Shown: positions 48,374 through 57,428 of the stretch, piece by piece | Layout of the letters: each line of letters opens with the position of its first letter | How positions within the stretch are numbered: the stretch's first letter is position 1 | The notes under the pieces: model-generated | The model's database searches: none | What the model was told of the DNA's origin: nothing | Seen by the model: the letters and a program-made list of their open reading frames with translations, nothing else | NCBI RefSeq assembly: GCF_001265075.1 | Contig: NZ_LFKO01000002.1 | Coordinates: 360,719-424,718 of the forward strand | Direction: 5' to 3' | DNA length: 64,000 nt | Origin: Salinicoccus sp. YB14-2 | GTDB taxonomy: Bacteria; Bacillota; Bacilli; Staphylococcales; Salinicoccaceae | Made by a program: the position numbers and the translations under genes

Positions 48374-48961
48374 TTAGTCATTCGTCAACGAATTGCTTCT
48401 CGGAACGAGTTGATAAAGGAGAACCAGAACAAGTACGGACAGCCAGAAGGCAAAATAGCCGATATGGTCGCTGTACTGTGCTAATTGACCATACACTGGG
48501 TACTGCCCGTAAACGTAGTCAATGACGTCATTATGAAACAGCCAGATGGCTGTAATATAAAGATGCACCGGTTTTATTTCCAAATAAGGCAGGAATAGAA
48601 AAGCCTGCACCGCCATGATGCTGTGAGAAGCGACAAGCATCAGCCCGATCCACGAAACAAAACCCGTCTCCATAAAAGTAAGAAGATTCATAGCAACGGC
48701 CCATACACCGTATTTGATCAATGTTGTGAATGCTAATGCATCGATAAGTCCCCATTTTTTATTCATCAATATGAGAACGATCAATATACATAAAAAAAGA
48801 GTTGCCGTGGGGCTGTCAGGTACAAATGGAACAAAATACCATTCGGTGGATGAAAGTTGTCCGCCATACCAGTAATAGCCATAAATTGTACCAATGAAGT
48901 TACCGATCAGCAATAATACTAAAAACCACTTGTTGTACATCAGTTCGATTACTTTATACAT
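48374..48961 (-). CDS. ypjA: DUF1405 membrane protein (YpjA)
   Basis: 195 residues, about six membrane segments, ending in VLVLLYQLVPRS. The YGYYWYGGQL and FVPDSPTATLF segments and the position next to qcrC fit YpjA/DUF1405. Function unknown. AGGTG precedes the ATG. Confidence 0.85.
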   Translation of the reverse strand: MYKVIELMYNKWFLVLLLIGNFIGTIYGYYWYGGQLSSTEWYFVPFVPDSPTATLFLCILIVLILMNKKWGLIDALAFTTLIKYGVWAVAMNLLTFMETGFVSWIGLMLVASHSIMAVQAFLFLPYLEIKPVHLYITAIWLFHNDVIDYVYGQYPVYGQLAQYSDHIGYFAFWLSVLVLVLLYQLVPRSNSLTND

Positions 48962-48973
48962 ATAATCACCTAA

Positions 48974-49005
48974 GAAAAAACCCCTTTTTACAAAGGGGTT
49001 TTAAA
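48974..49005 (-). terminator. Terminator of qcrABC
   Basis: AAAACCCCTTT and AAAGGGGTTTT form a perfect stem around TTAC, followed by TTTTCTT on the minus strand, directly after qcrC. Confidence 0.9.
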
Positions 49006-49008
49006 AGT

Positions 49009-49812
49009 TTATTCACCAGAGTCCGGTGTGTTCTGAGCTTCATCATCGGAAACTTCTTCAAGATCTGCAACAAATTCTGAAATTGCTACAATTTCATCAT
49101 CAGTTAACTGATCTTCAAAAGCTGGCATGACATCTCCGACACCGTTTCTTACAAATGCTTCCACAGTTGCAGCGTCATATTCAGGCTCAATTAAGTTAGG
49201 GCCTGAGCCGCCTGCAAGTTCACCGCCGTGACAACTTGTACAGTTGGTACGTATCAGCTCGTTAAAGACGGGGTCTTCAGCATCCAGGTTTGAGAACACG
49301 ATCTGCCCCTGGGCATCCTGTTGTTCCCAATCATGGTAAGCAACCGATTCCCAAGTTGTATAGAAAATGATTGCCACTGTCACCAGCATCAGTCCGCTTG
49401 CAATTGGACGGCGTTTCCAGTGACGGTCTTTCTTATTATCCAGCCAAGGGGCGAGTAATAATGCAGTAAATGCAATACCTGGTATTACGATTGCACCAAT
49501 AACGTTAAAGGGTCCGGATGCATAAGTGTATTTCAATATTTGATATAAAAATAGGAAGTACCAGTCCGGTAAAGGTATATATCCTGTATCAGTCGCATCA
49601 GCAACACGCTCAAGAGGTGCAGGGTGCGCAACCGTCAGACATAAAAATCCTATAAGGAACACTGCTCCTGTTATCCATTCTTTCAGAAGAAAATCCGGGT
49701 AAAATTCTTCAGTGCGCCCGGGAAATTCTGAATAGTCGCGATTGAGCTTTGGTTTATCATATTTCTGTATTCGGGAATCTCCGACAAATGTCAGTCCTTT
49801 TCCACGTTTCAT
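49009..49812 (-). CDS. qcrC: Menaquinol:cytochrome c reductase, cytochrome b/c subunit
   Basis: 267 residues; a fusion of the subunit IV part of cytochrome b (three membrane segments, with the PDWYFLFLYQIL quinol-site region) and a C-terminal cytochrome c domain with the heme site NCTSCHGGELAGG and a Met ligand in VMPAF. The acidic end follows. Part of the Bacillus-type bc complex. Confidence 0.95.
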   Translation of the reverse strand: MKRGKGLTFVGDSRIQKYDKPKLNRDYSEFPGRTEEFYPDFLLKEWITGAVFLIGFLCLTVAHPAPLERVADATDTGYIPLPDWYFLFLYQILKYTYASGPFNVIGAIVIPGIAFTALLLAPWLDNKKDRHWKRRPIASGLMLVTVAIIFYTTWESVAYHDWEQQDAQGQIVFSNLDAEDPVFNELIRTNCTSCHGGELAGGSGPNLIEPEYDAATVEAFVRNGVGDVMPAFEDQLTDDEIVAISEFVADLEEVSDDEAQNTPDSGE

Positions 49813-49834
49813 ATATTTTTACCTCCCATTTCTC

Positions 49835-50509
49835 CTATAGTGGACCTGCGATACCTTGTCTACGTATCATGATGAAGTGAATTGCCATCAACACAAACAA
49901 TGCAGCAGGCAGGAAGAATACATGTATAGCGAAGAAGCGTGTCAGTGTCTGTGCACCTATAATCGTATCATCACCAGCCAGCAGCGTCTGAATCCAATCA
50001 CCGATAAACGGCACACTGCCGGCAATATCCAGTCCTACTTTAGTTGCAAATAATGCTTTCATATCCCAAGGCAATAAATATCCTGTGAAAGCAAGACCGA
50101 GAATCGTAGCGAATAATAGCACTCCGACAACCCAGTTCAACTCTCTTGGAGCTTTATAAGCACCTGTAAAGAATACTCTTAAAGTATGTAGGAACATCAT
50201 TACAACAACTAAACTTGCACCCCAGTGGTGCATACCTCTGACAATCAAACCAGCTGCTACATCATGTTGAAGATAGTAAACAGAATTCCAAGCATTAACG
50301 ATATCCGGTACATAGTACATTGTCAGGAACATACCTGATAATATCTGAATTAATACAATGAAAAATGTCAGACCTCCAAAACAATAGACAAACGCAGAGA
50401 AGTGATAGGCAGGGTTAACATGCTCCGGCACCTCATGATCTGCCACATCTCTCCAAATAGGAGTGATATCCATGCGGTCATCTATCCAATCATAAATTCT
50501 ATTGAACAT
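49835..50509 (-). CDS. qcrB: Menaquinol:cytochrome c reductase, cytochrome b6 subunit
   Basis: 224 residues with four membrane helices. Paired heme ligands are in RGMHHWGASL and the later FAIHVFFLPAA region; GYLLPWDMKA is the conserved loop. It takes electrons from menaquinol. AGGAGG precedes the ATG; between qcrA and qcrC. Confidence 0.96.
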   Translation of the reverse strand: MFNRIYDWIDDRMDITPIWRDVADHEVPEHVNPAYHFSAFVYCFGGLTFFIVLIQILSGMFLTMYYVPDIVNAWNSVYYLQHDVAAGLIVRGMHHWGASLVVVMMFLHTLRVFFTGAYKAPRELNWVVGVLLFATILGLAFTGYLLPWDMKALFATKVGLDIAGSVPFIGDWIQTLLAGDDTIIGAQTLTRFFAIHVFFLPAALFVLMAIHFIMIRRQGIAGPL

Positions 50510-50521
50510 TTAGTTTCCCTC

Positions 50522-51022
50522 CTATACTAATTCATTTGGAAATACTTGGCCTATTGTAAGAAACCCATCGGATTCGCCAACTTCAAATTGATCCAATGGC
50601 CCTGTTGGAGGAGTTCCTGGTACGTTTTCTCCATTCTTCTCATATAAACCGTTATGACATGGGCAGAAGAATCTGTCTGGATTATTATCATCAGCAGCCC
50701 AAGTAACCGTACAACCAAGGTGTTTACATATAGGTGAAAATGCAATAATGTTATCACCATCTTTATAAACCCAGGCAAAATCTGTTACCTCACTTGTATA
50801 CCAAGCATCTTCCTGTTCAAATGTGAAATCGACCTGCATCGGTTCTTCAGTGATTTCATCAATTGTAACACTTGTCGTTATCATTGATCCTGCTGCCTCA
50901 TCCTGGAACAAAGGATCCAGAGCCATTCTTCCCATTGGAAGTATCATACCAGCCGCCATAAATGATCCAACACCCATTAAGGAATAGTTCAAGAACTGAC
51001 GTCTTGTAACTTTTTGCGACAT
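50522..51022 (-). CDS. qcrA: Menaquinol:cytochrome c reductase, Rieske iron-sulfur subunit
   Basis: 166 residues. A twin-arginine-type signal anchor (TRRQFLNYSLMGVG) leads to a Rieske domain with CKHLGC and CPCHNGLY binding the 2Fe-2S cluster. The start is the ATG at 51022, behind GAGGGGGG; the eight codons upstream have no role. First gene of qcrABC, with a good promoter at 51083-51111. Confidence 0.96.
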   Translation of the reverse strand: MSQKVTRRQFLNYSLMGVGSFMAAGMILPMGRMALDPLFQDEAAGSMITTSVTIDEITEEPMQVDFTFEQEDAWYTSEVTDFAWVYKDGDNIIAFSPICKHLGCTVTWAADDNNPDRFFCPCHNGLYEKNGENVPGTPPTGPLDQFEVGESDGFLTIGQVFPNELV

Positions 51023-51082
51023 TTTAATTTCCCCCCTCAAACACATGCGTTCTTTTACATTAAATATAACTAGGACATATCA

Positions 51083-51111
51083 ATTTTAGCCTATTAAATT
51101 CCGACGGTCAA
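51083..51111 (-). promoter_or_regulatory. Promoter of qcrABC
   Basis: Minus strand TTGACC (51111-51106), a 17-bp spacer and TAAAAT (51088-51083). The transcript would have a leader of about 55 nt. TTGTGAA just upstream (51124-51118) is a half-site like that of Rex, but no second half is present. Confidence 0.7.
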
Positions 51112-51171
51112 TAAGCTTTCACAATTTTTCATGCTTGCTTGAAGTGATAATTGTGTAAAAAGTATTCAATT

Positions 51172-51597
51172 TTAACTATTCCAAATGGAAATTATGGATT
51201 TCATCACTTTTTTAACTTCGTCATTGACCAAATCAAATTTAATATCGTTTGACATGTCTTGTAATGGAATATGATTCAGCCTTAACGACTTGTATTCATC
51301 ATCCAAATTCAAGTGCGTGAGTATGACCACATTTTTAAAACCATAGTCATACAGTTGATTTTGGTACTGCTCTAAAACGCTTGTATCAGAAAAGACAGTT
51401 GTCAATGCGGGAGTGATGAATATTCTTCCTTTAAACTGCTTTTCAAGCTGGATTGAAACCAGCTGCACAAGCTCAATATCGCTTGCATGTGACAATGCCT
51501 GTTCACCGATATCACCTCTGACGAACGGGATGACAGCCGTGTCGACAAATTCGAGCTGGTCTTTCAGATTTTTAATATCATTAAAATTGTATAACAT
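51172..51597 (-). CDS. ypiF: YpiF family protein (DUF2487)
   Basis: 141 residues, soluble. LYNFNDIKN at the start, VIPFVRGDIG and FITPALTTVF fit the YpiF/DUF2487 family, found next to qcrABC in Bacillus. The start is the ATG at 51597 behind AAGGTG, chosen over an in-frame codon 9 residues upstream. Function unknown. Confidence 0.82.
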   Translation of the reverse strand: MLYNFNDIKNLKDQLEFVDTAVIPFVRGDIGEQALSHASDIELVQLVSIQLEKQFKGRIFITPALTTVFSDTSVLEQYQNQLYDYGFKNVVILTHLNLDDEYKSLRLNHIPLQDMSNDIKFDLVNDEVKKVMKSIISIWNS

Positions 51598-51601
51598 GAT
51601 T

Positions 51602-52078
51602 TCACCTTTCAAATGCCCTGACATTTTTGAGTTCCTCAGTCAATCTATAAAAGAGATTTCTGTCATTATTCAGCAGGGCTGCATCAATCTGTTCTTCCAG
51701 ACTACTAATCTGCTGGTGAATATGACCATGATTATTGTCATATTCATTATTCTTCATTTCTTCATACCGCCTATTCGGTGAGCTGAAAACAAACTCCAGA
51801 AACACCGGTTCTTTATCATTGCTGTTCAGCTCATGCAAAATGACTTCACCATCGGTCGTCACTATCGAGCCCTTTTCAAATACCAGCGTCGGACGTCCGG
51901 TCGACTTTTCAGCAATTCTCAGCCTCCGGTCAATCGTCATATCGCTGAAGGAGACAAAATCGACAATTGTCGGATGGGCTTTCATGAAGTTCATTATCCA
52001 CACGGCAACTCTGTCTTCAAAATCAAAGTGATAGAGAACATAATCTAAAAAATCACGTTTAAGGTTCTTCGTCCTCAT
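51602..52078 (-). CDS. ypiB: YpiB family protein (UPF0302)
   Basis: 158 residues. KRDFLDYVLYHFDFEDRVAVWIMNF and the C-terminal IDAALLNNDRNLFYRLTEEL match UPF0302/YpiB, a family of unknown function next to qcrABC. Its start overlaps the TPR gene end by 20 bases. Confidence 0.85.
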   Translation of the reverse strand: MRTKNLKRDFLDYVLYHFDFEDRVAVWIMNFMKAHPTIVDFVSFSDMTIDRRLRIAEKSTGRPTLVFEKGSIVTTDGEVILHELNSNDKEPVFLEFVFSSPNRRYEEMKNNEYDNNHGHIHQQISSLEEQIDAALLNNDRNLFYRLTEELKNVRAFER

Positions 52079-53333
52079 CTATCAAACGCTCCTTTTCATC
52101 CTGCCATTTCATATTTCCCGGCTCAAGTTCTATGAGTTTATCAAGGATGTCTCTACGCAGAGGATGTCTGATTTCGCTTAAATAATAAAAATAGTCTTCA
52201 TAAAATTCAAGTGAATCCCCTATCAATGACGAAGCTTCTTTATAAAACTGCATTGCTTTTTCATCATCTTCATTAATAGAGTATATTTTAGCGAGAAGAT
52301 ACAAAGATTCTCCGGACAATGCGTGATGATCGAATTCTTTTATATATTCTTCGATATTTTCAGTAGCATCCAGTTTTAACAGAGTTTCAAAAAGCATCAG
52401 GTAAGCATCATCATAATCTTGATCGATATCAATCGCCTTTTCAAAATACTCCAAAGCATTTTCAGGCTGATTTGTCCTGAAGTGCAGTCTGCCAAGATGG
52501 AAATATACAAGAGGATTTTTATCATCCTCTGACAAATATTTCTGCATGACTTCAATTGCTTTAGGCAGATCATGCTGAGTTTCATGAATGTTCATCAATA
52601 GAATGTATGCATTCATATAATATGGTTCGTTATCTAAAACTTTTTCAAGGAGGATAATGGCATTATCGTATTCCTGCAGCTGATATTCCAGAAGTGCCTG
52701 ACGGTACCAGTCATCATTTGTAAAATTATCATCTTCCGCCACTTTAAAATATGCCTGTGCTTCATCCAGGTTCAGTAAATTCATGTTGATTTCAGCCAGT
52801 CTGAGATTGATATCAATCTGATTAACCTGTTCAATCTCCTGGTTCAACATCAATTGATAGTGTCTGTTTGCCTCTGTCAAATCTCCATCATGGAAATAAA
52901 GTTCGGCAATTGCAAAATCGATAATCGGATCATCAGTGAGTTCTTTTGCATCAAACAACGCCTTTACGGCGATATCATTCATGTTCAGCTGCTGAAAGAT
53001 TTCTGCCTTTAGCATCATGACAGTTGCCGTCTTTTTTGAACTGTTGATTAAACTGAGTGCTTCGTCGAGTCGATTATCAGTAATCATCAGATCTGTAAGA
53101 TAGGCAAGTATTTCGTCATCATGTTCTGTATGGTTATACAGGTGAACATATACCTTTTCAGCATAGTTATGAAGACCGCTCGAAATTAAAGCATCTCCAA
53201 GTATGAACAATGCATCCATACTATCATCATCATGAACCTCAGACAGGTTGTTGATGATGGTATTGAGCTTTTCTTCCGGGTACTCTCCCCTATTTAAAAA
53301 ATCAATGGCTTGATAAATTTGTTCTTGCATCAT
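52059..53333 (-). CDS. TPR-repeat protein (YpiA-like)
   Basis: 424 residues made of about ten tetratricopeptide repeats, such as NPLVYFHLGRLHFRTNQPE and the next ALEYFEKAIDIDQDYDDAY. It is acidic and soluble, a likely protein-binding scaffold. Position corresponds to ypiA of Bacillus. AAAGGA precedes two adjacent ATG codons. It lies 10 bases after aroA in the aro operon. Confidence 0.85.
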   Translation of the reverse strand: MMQEQIYQAIDFLNRGEYPEEKLNTIINNLSEVHDDDSMDALFILGDALISSGLHNYAEKVYVHLYNHTEHDDEILAYLTDLMITDNRLDEALSLINSSKKTATVMMLKAEIFQQLNMNDIAVKALFDAKELTDDPIIDFAIAELYFHDGDLTEANRHYQLMLNQEIEQVNQIDINLRLAEINMNLLNLDEAQAYFKVAEDDNFTNDDWYRQALLEYQLQEYDNAIILLEKVLDNEPYYMNAYILLMNIHETQHDLPKAIEVMQKYLSEDDKNPLVYFHLGRLHFRTNQPENALEYFEKAIDIDQDYDDAYLMLFETLLKLDATENIEEYIKEFDHHALSGESLYLLAKIYSINEDDEKAMQFYKEASSLIGDSLEFYEDYFYYLSEIRHPLRRDILDKLIELEPGNMKWQDEKERLIDEDEEP

Positions 53334-53343
53334 TTATATCCTT

Positions 53344-54630
53344 TCATCTCGCCTGTTTTAGGTTTTCCAGATCCTTCAAAAATTCAGGATAGGAAATACT
53401 GATTGCAGAAGGGTCATCAATGTTGATGTCCTTACCGGCTGCGATAGCCATGACCATGAGCATCATGATAATACGGTGGTCATGATATCCTTTAAAGTCA
53501 TTACTGGTCAAATTCACTTCTGAAATTGGATGAACTATAAAACCATCATCGTATTCTTCGAACTCAATGCCGAATTTACTTAACTCATCTATTACAGCTC
53601 TTAGTCTGTCCGTTTCTTTGAAACGTAATTCTTTGGCGTCATTGATAACACTTGGTGCGCTTCCGAACGCACCGAGCACTGCAAGGACAGGAATCTCATC
53701 AATTAATCTCGGAATGATATCCCCGGACAGTTCATAAGAGGTTAAACTTTTAGAATACCTCACTCTGATGTTGCCTATCGCTTCTCCTTCAGTTGAAGTT
53801 TGTTCAACTTCAATTTCAGCGTTCATCTGTCTGAAAACATCGATGATGCCTGATCTGGATTCATTGAGAGAGACATCTTCTATGAATATATCTGAGTCTT
53901 CCGTGATTGCTGCAAGTACCATTAAAAATGCAGCTGACGATATATCCCCCGGCACCAGAACATCACGTGGTTTTAATGTCTGGCTGCCTTGCAGCTTAAC
54001 CGTCAGACCTTCCACCGAGATATCCGCACCGAACTGTTCAAGCATGATTTCTGTATGGTCACGTGACTTGAATTCCTCATGGATTATCGTTTCCCCATCT
54101 GCAAACAAACCGGCAAATAAAATTGCACTTTTTACTTGTGCACTTGCAACGGGCATTTTATATTCGATGGCGTTCAATACACTGGCCTTTATTACTATCG
54201 GCGGGTACTTGCCTTTTTTCAAGGATATATCTGCACCCATTTCACCCAATGGGACAGAAACACGATCCATTGGCCGGATGGCGATGGAGTCGTCTCCTTC
54301 AATCGTTGCATTGATGCCGAGCCCTGAAATCAACCCCATCAAGAGTCTTGTAGTCGTTCCTGAATTACCAGTATACATGACCTCTCCCGGTGTCTTGAAA
54401 TTTTCTGCTCCTGGTGAAATGACTGTAATCTGCCCTTCTTCATCAATGATCTCGACACCGAGCTGAGACATGGTTTCTGCAGTTCTGAACGTATCATCAC
54501 TTTCAAGAGGTGATTTGATTATAGATGTCCCTTCAGCAAGGGAAGCCATCATTAAAGCACGGTGTGTAATGGATTTATCGCCCGGTACTTGTATGTTGCC
54601 AACAAATTTATGATTTAATAATGATTTCAT
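53344..54630 (-). CDS. aroA: 3-phosphoshikimate 1-carboxyvinyltransferase (EPSP synthase)
   Basis: 428 residues; sixth step of the shikimate pathway. GDKSITHRALMMASLAEG near residue 18, YTGNSGTTTRLLMG near 90, SAQVKSAILFAGLFA near 165 and KETDRLRAVIDEL near 340. The GNSGTTTR loop, with Ala-free class II form, suggests natural glyphosate tolerance (inference). ATGA overlap with aroB. Confidence 0.96.
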   Translation of the reverse strand: MKSLLNHKFVGNIQVPGDKSITHRALMMASLAEGTSIIKSPLESDDTFRTAETMSQLGVEIIDEEGQITVISPGAENFKTPGEVMYTGNSGTTTRLLMGLISGLGINATIEGDDSIAIRPMDRVSVPLGEMGADISLKKGKYPPIVIKASVLNAIEYKMPVASAQVKSAILFAGLFADGETIIHEEFKSRDHTEIMLEQFGADISVEGLTVKLQGSQTLKPRDVLVPGDISSAAFLMVLAAITEDSDIFIEDVSLNESRSGIIDVFRQMNAEIEVEQTSTEGEAIGNIRVRYSKSLTSYELSGDIIPRLIDEIPVLAVLGAFGSAPSVINDAKELRFKETDRLRAVIDELSKFGIEFEEYDDGFIVHPISEVNLTSNDFKGYHDHRIIMMLMVMAIAAGKDINIDDPSAISISYPEFLKDLENLKQAR

Positions 54631-55679
54631 ATGGACTCCTTTATCCCGCTCAAATAATTTTCAAGCGCATTGATATTCAATTCAGTAAAATAAGGAGAAA
54701 AACTTTCATTTACTAATACAAAACCGATTGCTTCATTTCTAGTGTTTTTCTTATCGTGTCTCATAAGACCAATCATTTCATCTATATCCATTTCGCTCAG
54801 CAGCCCGACAGGGTACTCCAGCACAGAAAAGTATTCATGAAATTTTTGCAGGTCAAAAATGTTACTTTCAGCTGTCTCGTTGGAAATGTACATCATTGCA
54901 TATAAACCGAGAATGATCGCATGGCCGTGAGGTATCTTATATCGATATTCGATTGCATGTCCCAAAGTATGGCCAAGATTTAAAAATTTCCTTGATCCTG
55001 ATTCGAACTCATCCTGGGAAACATATTTCATTTTAGTTTTAATACCGTCAATGATGCTCTCTTCAATGGCTTCAATGCTGAGTCCCTCTGAAGTTTGACG
55101 CATCAGCTTATGGACAGCGTCTTCACTGTTCAAAAGCGCATGTTTGAAAACTTCTCCGTATCCGCTCAAGATTTCGCTTTTCGGTAAAGTATTCAAAAAC
55201 TCCAAATCATAGACAACGCCGACCGGCCTGTGGAATGCACCAATCAGGTTTTTACCATGGACTGAATTTATGGCCGTTTTACCGCCTATCGCGGAATCAT
55301 GTGCCAAAATCGTGGTCGGCACCTGGATAAAATCCACGCCTCTTAAAGTTACAGCGGACGCAAAACCACCGGCATCACCTGCGGCTCCGCCGCCGATGAC
55401 AACAATGAGACTGGAGCGTTTGATGCCTTTTTCAAGCAGTCTCTCAGTCAGATTAATAAATGAATCAAAAGATTTTGATGATTCTCCGCTGTCTATAAGA
55501 ATTGGGTCTTCAATTCCATGTAACTGTCCATCTTTGAAATTTGCATAGACTGTTTCATCCACAATATAGAATACATCGTTATATTCGGATGTGTATCGCT
55601 CCATTACTTCATTGAAAATCTCATGTCCCACATGGACTGTATAATTATTATCAGGGTAAGTTGTTTTAAATTCGTTCAT
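54627..55679 (-). CDS. aroB: 3-dehydroquinate synthase
   Basis: 350 residues; NAD-dependent second step of the shikimate pathway. VVIGGGAAGDAGGFAS (NAD loop), QVPTTILAHDSAIGGKTAIN, and the zinc ligands in LNLGHTLGHAIEYR. It follows aroC by two bases and overlaps aroA (ATGA). Confidence 0.96.
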   Translation of the reverse strand: MNEFKTTYPDNNYTVHVGHEIFNEVMERYTSEYNDVFYIVDETVYANFKDGQLHGIEDPILIDSGESSKSFDSFINLTERLLEKGIKRSSLIVVIGGGAAGDAGGFASAVTLRGVDFIQVPTTILAHDSAIGGKTAINSVHGKNLIGAFHRPVGVVYDLEFLNTLPKSEILSGYGEVFKHALLNSEDAVHKLMRQTSEGLSIEAIEESIIDGIKTKMKYVSQDEFESGSRKFLNLGHTLGHAIEYRYKIPHGHAIILGLYAMMYISNETAESNIFDLQKFHEYFSVLEYPVGLLSEMDIDEMIGLMRHDKKNTRNEAIGFVLVNESFSPYFTELNINALENYLSGIKESI

Positions 55680-55681
55680 GA

Positions 55682-56848
55682 TCAGAAGTTTTTAGCTCTC
55701 TCTTTATAATCTTCGACAGCCTGTTTCAGTTCTTCAAAGTTATCATGTGGGAATTTATCCAATAATGCGCGTGCCATTTCAATTGCCACCATATGCTCAC
55801 AGACAATGGAGGCAGCCGGGACTGCACATGCATCACTACGTTCCACTGTAGCTTTGAATGGTTCTTTTGAATTGATGTCAACACTCATCAATGGTTTATA
55901 CAGTGTCGGGATGGGTTTCATCACCGCACGGACAACAATTGGCATGCCTGTAGACATTCCACCTTCAAAACCGCCGAGATTGTTCGTTTTGCGGGTATAT
56001 CCGTCTTCACTGCTGTAAAGAATTTCGTCTTGAACTTGTGAACCCGGTGTATGTGCAAGTTTGAAGCCCATACCGAATTCCACACCTTTAAATGCATTGA
56101 TGCTGATCACACTGCCTGCAATTTTAGAATCAAGTTTTCTGTCGTAATGTACATATGAACCGAGTCCGACCGGCGGGTTTTCAATGATGACTTCGACTAT
56201 CCCGCCGATTGTATCACCATTTTTCTTCGCTGTATCAATCAGTTCTTCTGTTTTCTTTGTCTGTTCATCTGAAATCATACGTACAGAAGACTGATTTGCA
56301 CCTTCGGCAATTTCTGCGTATGAGTATTCGCCTTCATCTTTGACTTCGCCGATTTGAGTGACACGGCTCGTCATATTTATACCGAGTGAATGCAGCAGTT
56401 CTTTACAAAGTGCACCGACAGCTACACGTGCAGCAGTTTCTCTTGCAGATGATCTTTCAAGAACATTTCTCAGATCACGGGCGTTATATTTAATACCTCC
56501 GACAAGGTCTGCATGACCCGGACGCGGTTTCGTAATGACGCGTTTCATTTTCTCTTCTTCTTCAGTAGTCAAAGGTTCGCTTCCCATGATTGTTGTCCAG
56601 CTTTTAAAATCATCATTCGTCAGTTCAATCATTATAGGACTGCCGAGAGTTTTGCCGTGACGGACACCTGCGCCGAATGTGAAAGTGTCCTTTTCGATCT
56701 TCATTCTGCGGCCGCGTCCGTATCCGCCCTGTCTTCTTATCAATTCTGCCTCCATACGTTCTTTATCTATTGGCATATTTGATGGGAAGCCTTCAATTAT
56801 CGCAGTTAGTTTTGGTCCATGTGATTCACCTGATGTTAAAAATCTCAT
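55682..56848 (-). CDS. aroC: Chorismate synthase
   Basis: 388 residues; last step of the shikimate pathway, FMN-dependent. [19 protein letters not shown] at the N terminus, [24 protein letters not shown] near 110, [12 protein letters not shown] near 135, and the C-terminal signature [13 protein letters not shown]. First of the aroC-aroB-aroA operon. Confidence 0.97.
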   Translation of the reverse strand: MRFLTSGESHGPKLTAIIEGFPSNMPIDKERMEAELIRRQGGYGRGRRMKIEKDTFTFGAGVRHGKTLGSPIMIELTNDDFKSWTTIMGSEPLTTEEEEKMKRVITKPRPGHADLVGGIKYNARDLRNVLERSSARETAARVAVGALCKELLHSLGINMTSRVTQIGEVKDEGEYSYAEIAEGANQSSVRMISDEQTKKTEELIDTAKKNGDTIGGIVEVIIENPPVGLGSYVHYDRKLDSKIAGSVISINAFKGVEFGMGFKLAHTPGSQVQDEILYSSEDGYTRKTNNLGGFEGGMSTGMPIVVRAVMKPIPTLYKPLMSVDINSKEPFKATVERSDACAVPAASIVCEHMVAIEMARALLDKFPHDNFEELKQAVEDYKERAKNF

Positions 56849-56875
56849 AATTCCACCTTCTCCTCTAAAATTATA

Positions 56876-56906
56876 TTAAAAAAAGCTGAGTAAATAACCC
56901 AGCTCC
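56876..56906 (-). terminator. Terminator of ndk
   Basis: In the minus-strand RNA AGCTGGGT pairs with ACTCAGCT (one G-U), followed by seven T residues, between ndk and aroC. Confidence 0.85.
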
Positions 56907-56918
56907 TTGTTTTTTTGT

Positions 56919-57365
56919 TTAGTAAATCCAGTCTTTGTTAATTAGGTTATAATCCAGAACTTCAGCTTCATCAAAGAAAAGATTGATTTCTCTTTCAGCA
57001 CTTTCAGGTGAGTCTGAACCATGGATAATATTTTTTCCAACAGTTAAACCAAAGTCGCCTCTGATCGTGCCAGGTGCTGCTTCCTGAGGATTTGTGGAAC
57101 CAACTACCAATCTTGCAGTAGAGATTACGTTCTCACCTTCCAATACCATTGCGAAAACCGGACCTGAAGTAATGAAGTCAACAAGTTCTCCGAAGAAAGG
57201 CTTGTCCTGGTGTTCTTGATAATGTGTTTTAGCAAGATCTTCAGATACATTCATCAATTTTGCACCAGCAATTTTGAAACCTTTATTCTCAAGTCTTGAA
57301 ACAATCGGCCCGATAAGATTTCTTTGCACTCCATCAGGTTTAATCATTAGAAAAGTTTTTTCCAT
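56919..57365 (-). CDS. ndk: Nucleoside diphosphate kinase
   Basis: 148 residues; balances nucleoside triphosphates through a phospho-His. [17 protein letters not shown] and the active-site [16 protein letters not shown] are diagnostic. AAGGAG lies before the ATG. It precedes aroC, as in Bacillus, but is separated by a terminator. Confidence 0.97.
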   Translation of the reverse strand: MEKTFLMIKPDGVQRNLIGPIVSRLENKGFKIAGAKLMNVSEDLAKTHYQEHQDKPFFGELVDFITSGPVFAMVLEGENVISTARLVVGSTNPQEAAPGTIRGDFGLTVGKNIIHGSDSPESAEREINLFFDEAEVLDYNLINKDWIY

Positions 57366-57428
57366 TATTAAATCTCCTTATAAATTAGTTATGTCCTTAT
57401 ATTATCATTAATTAATTTTATTGTTAAT

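Noticed and set aside
51118-51155. Rex operator upstream of qcrA
   Set aside because: TTGTGAA and an inverted TTACACAA occur, but 26 nt apart and not as a TTGTGAA-N4-TTCACAA palindrome; only half-sites.
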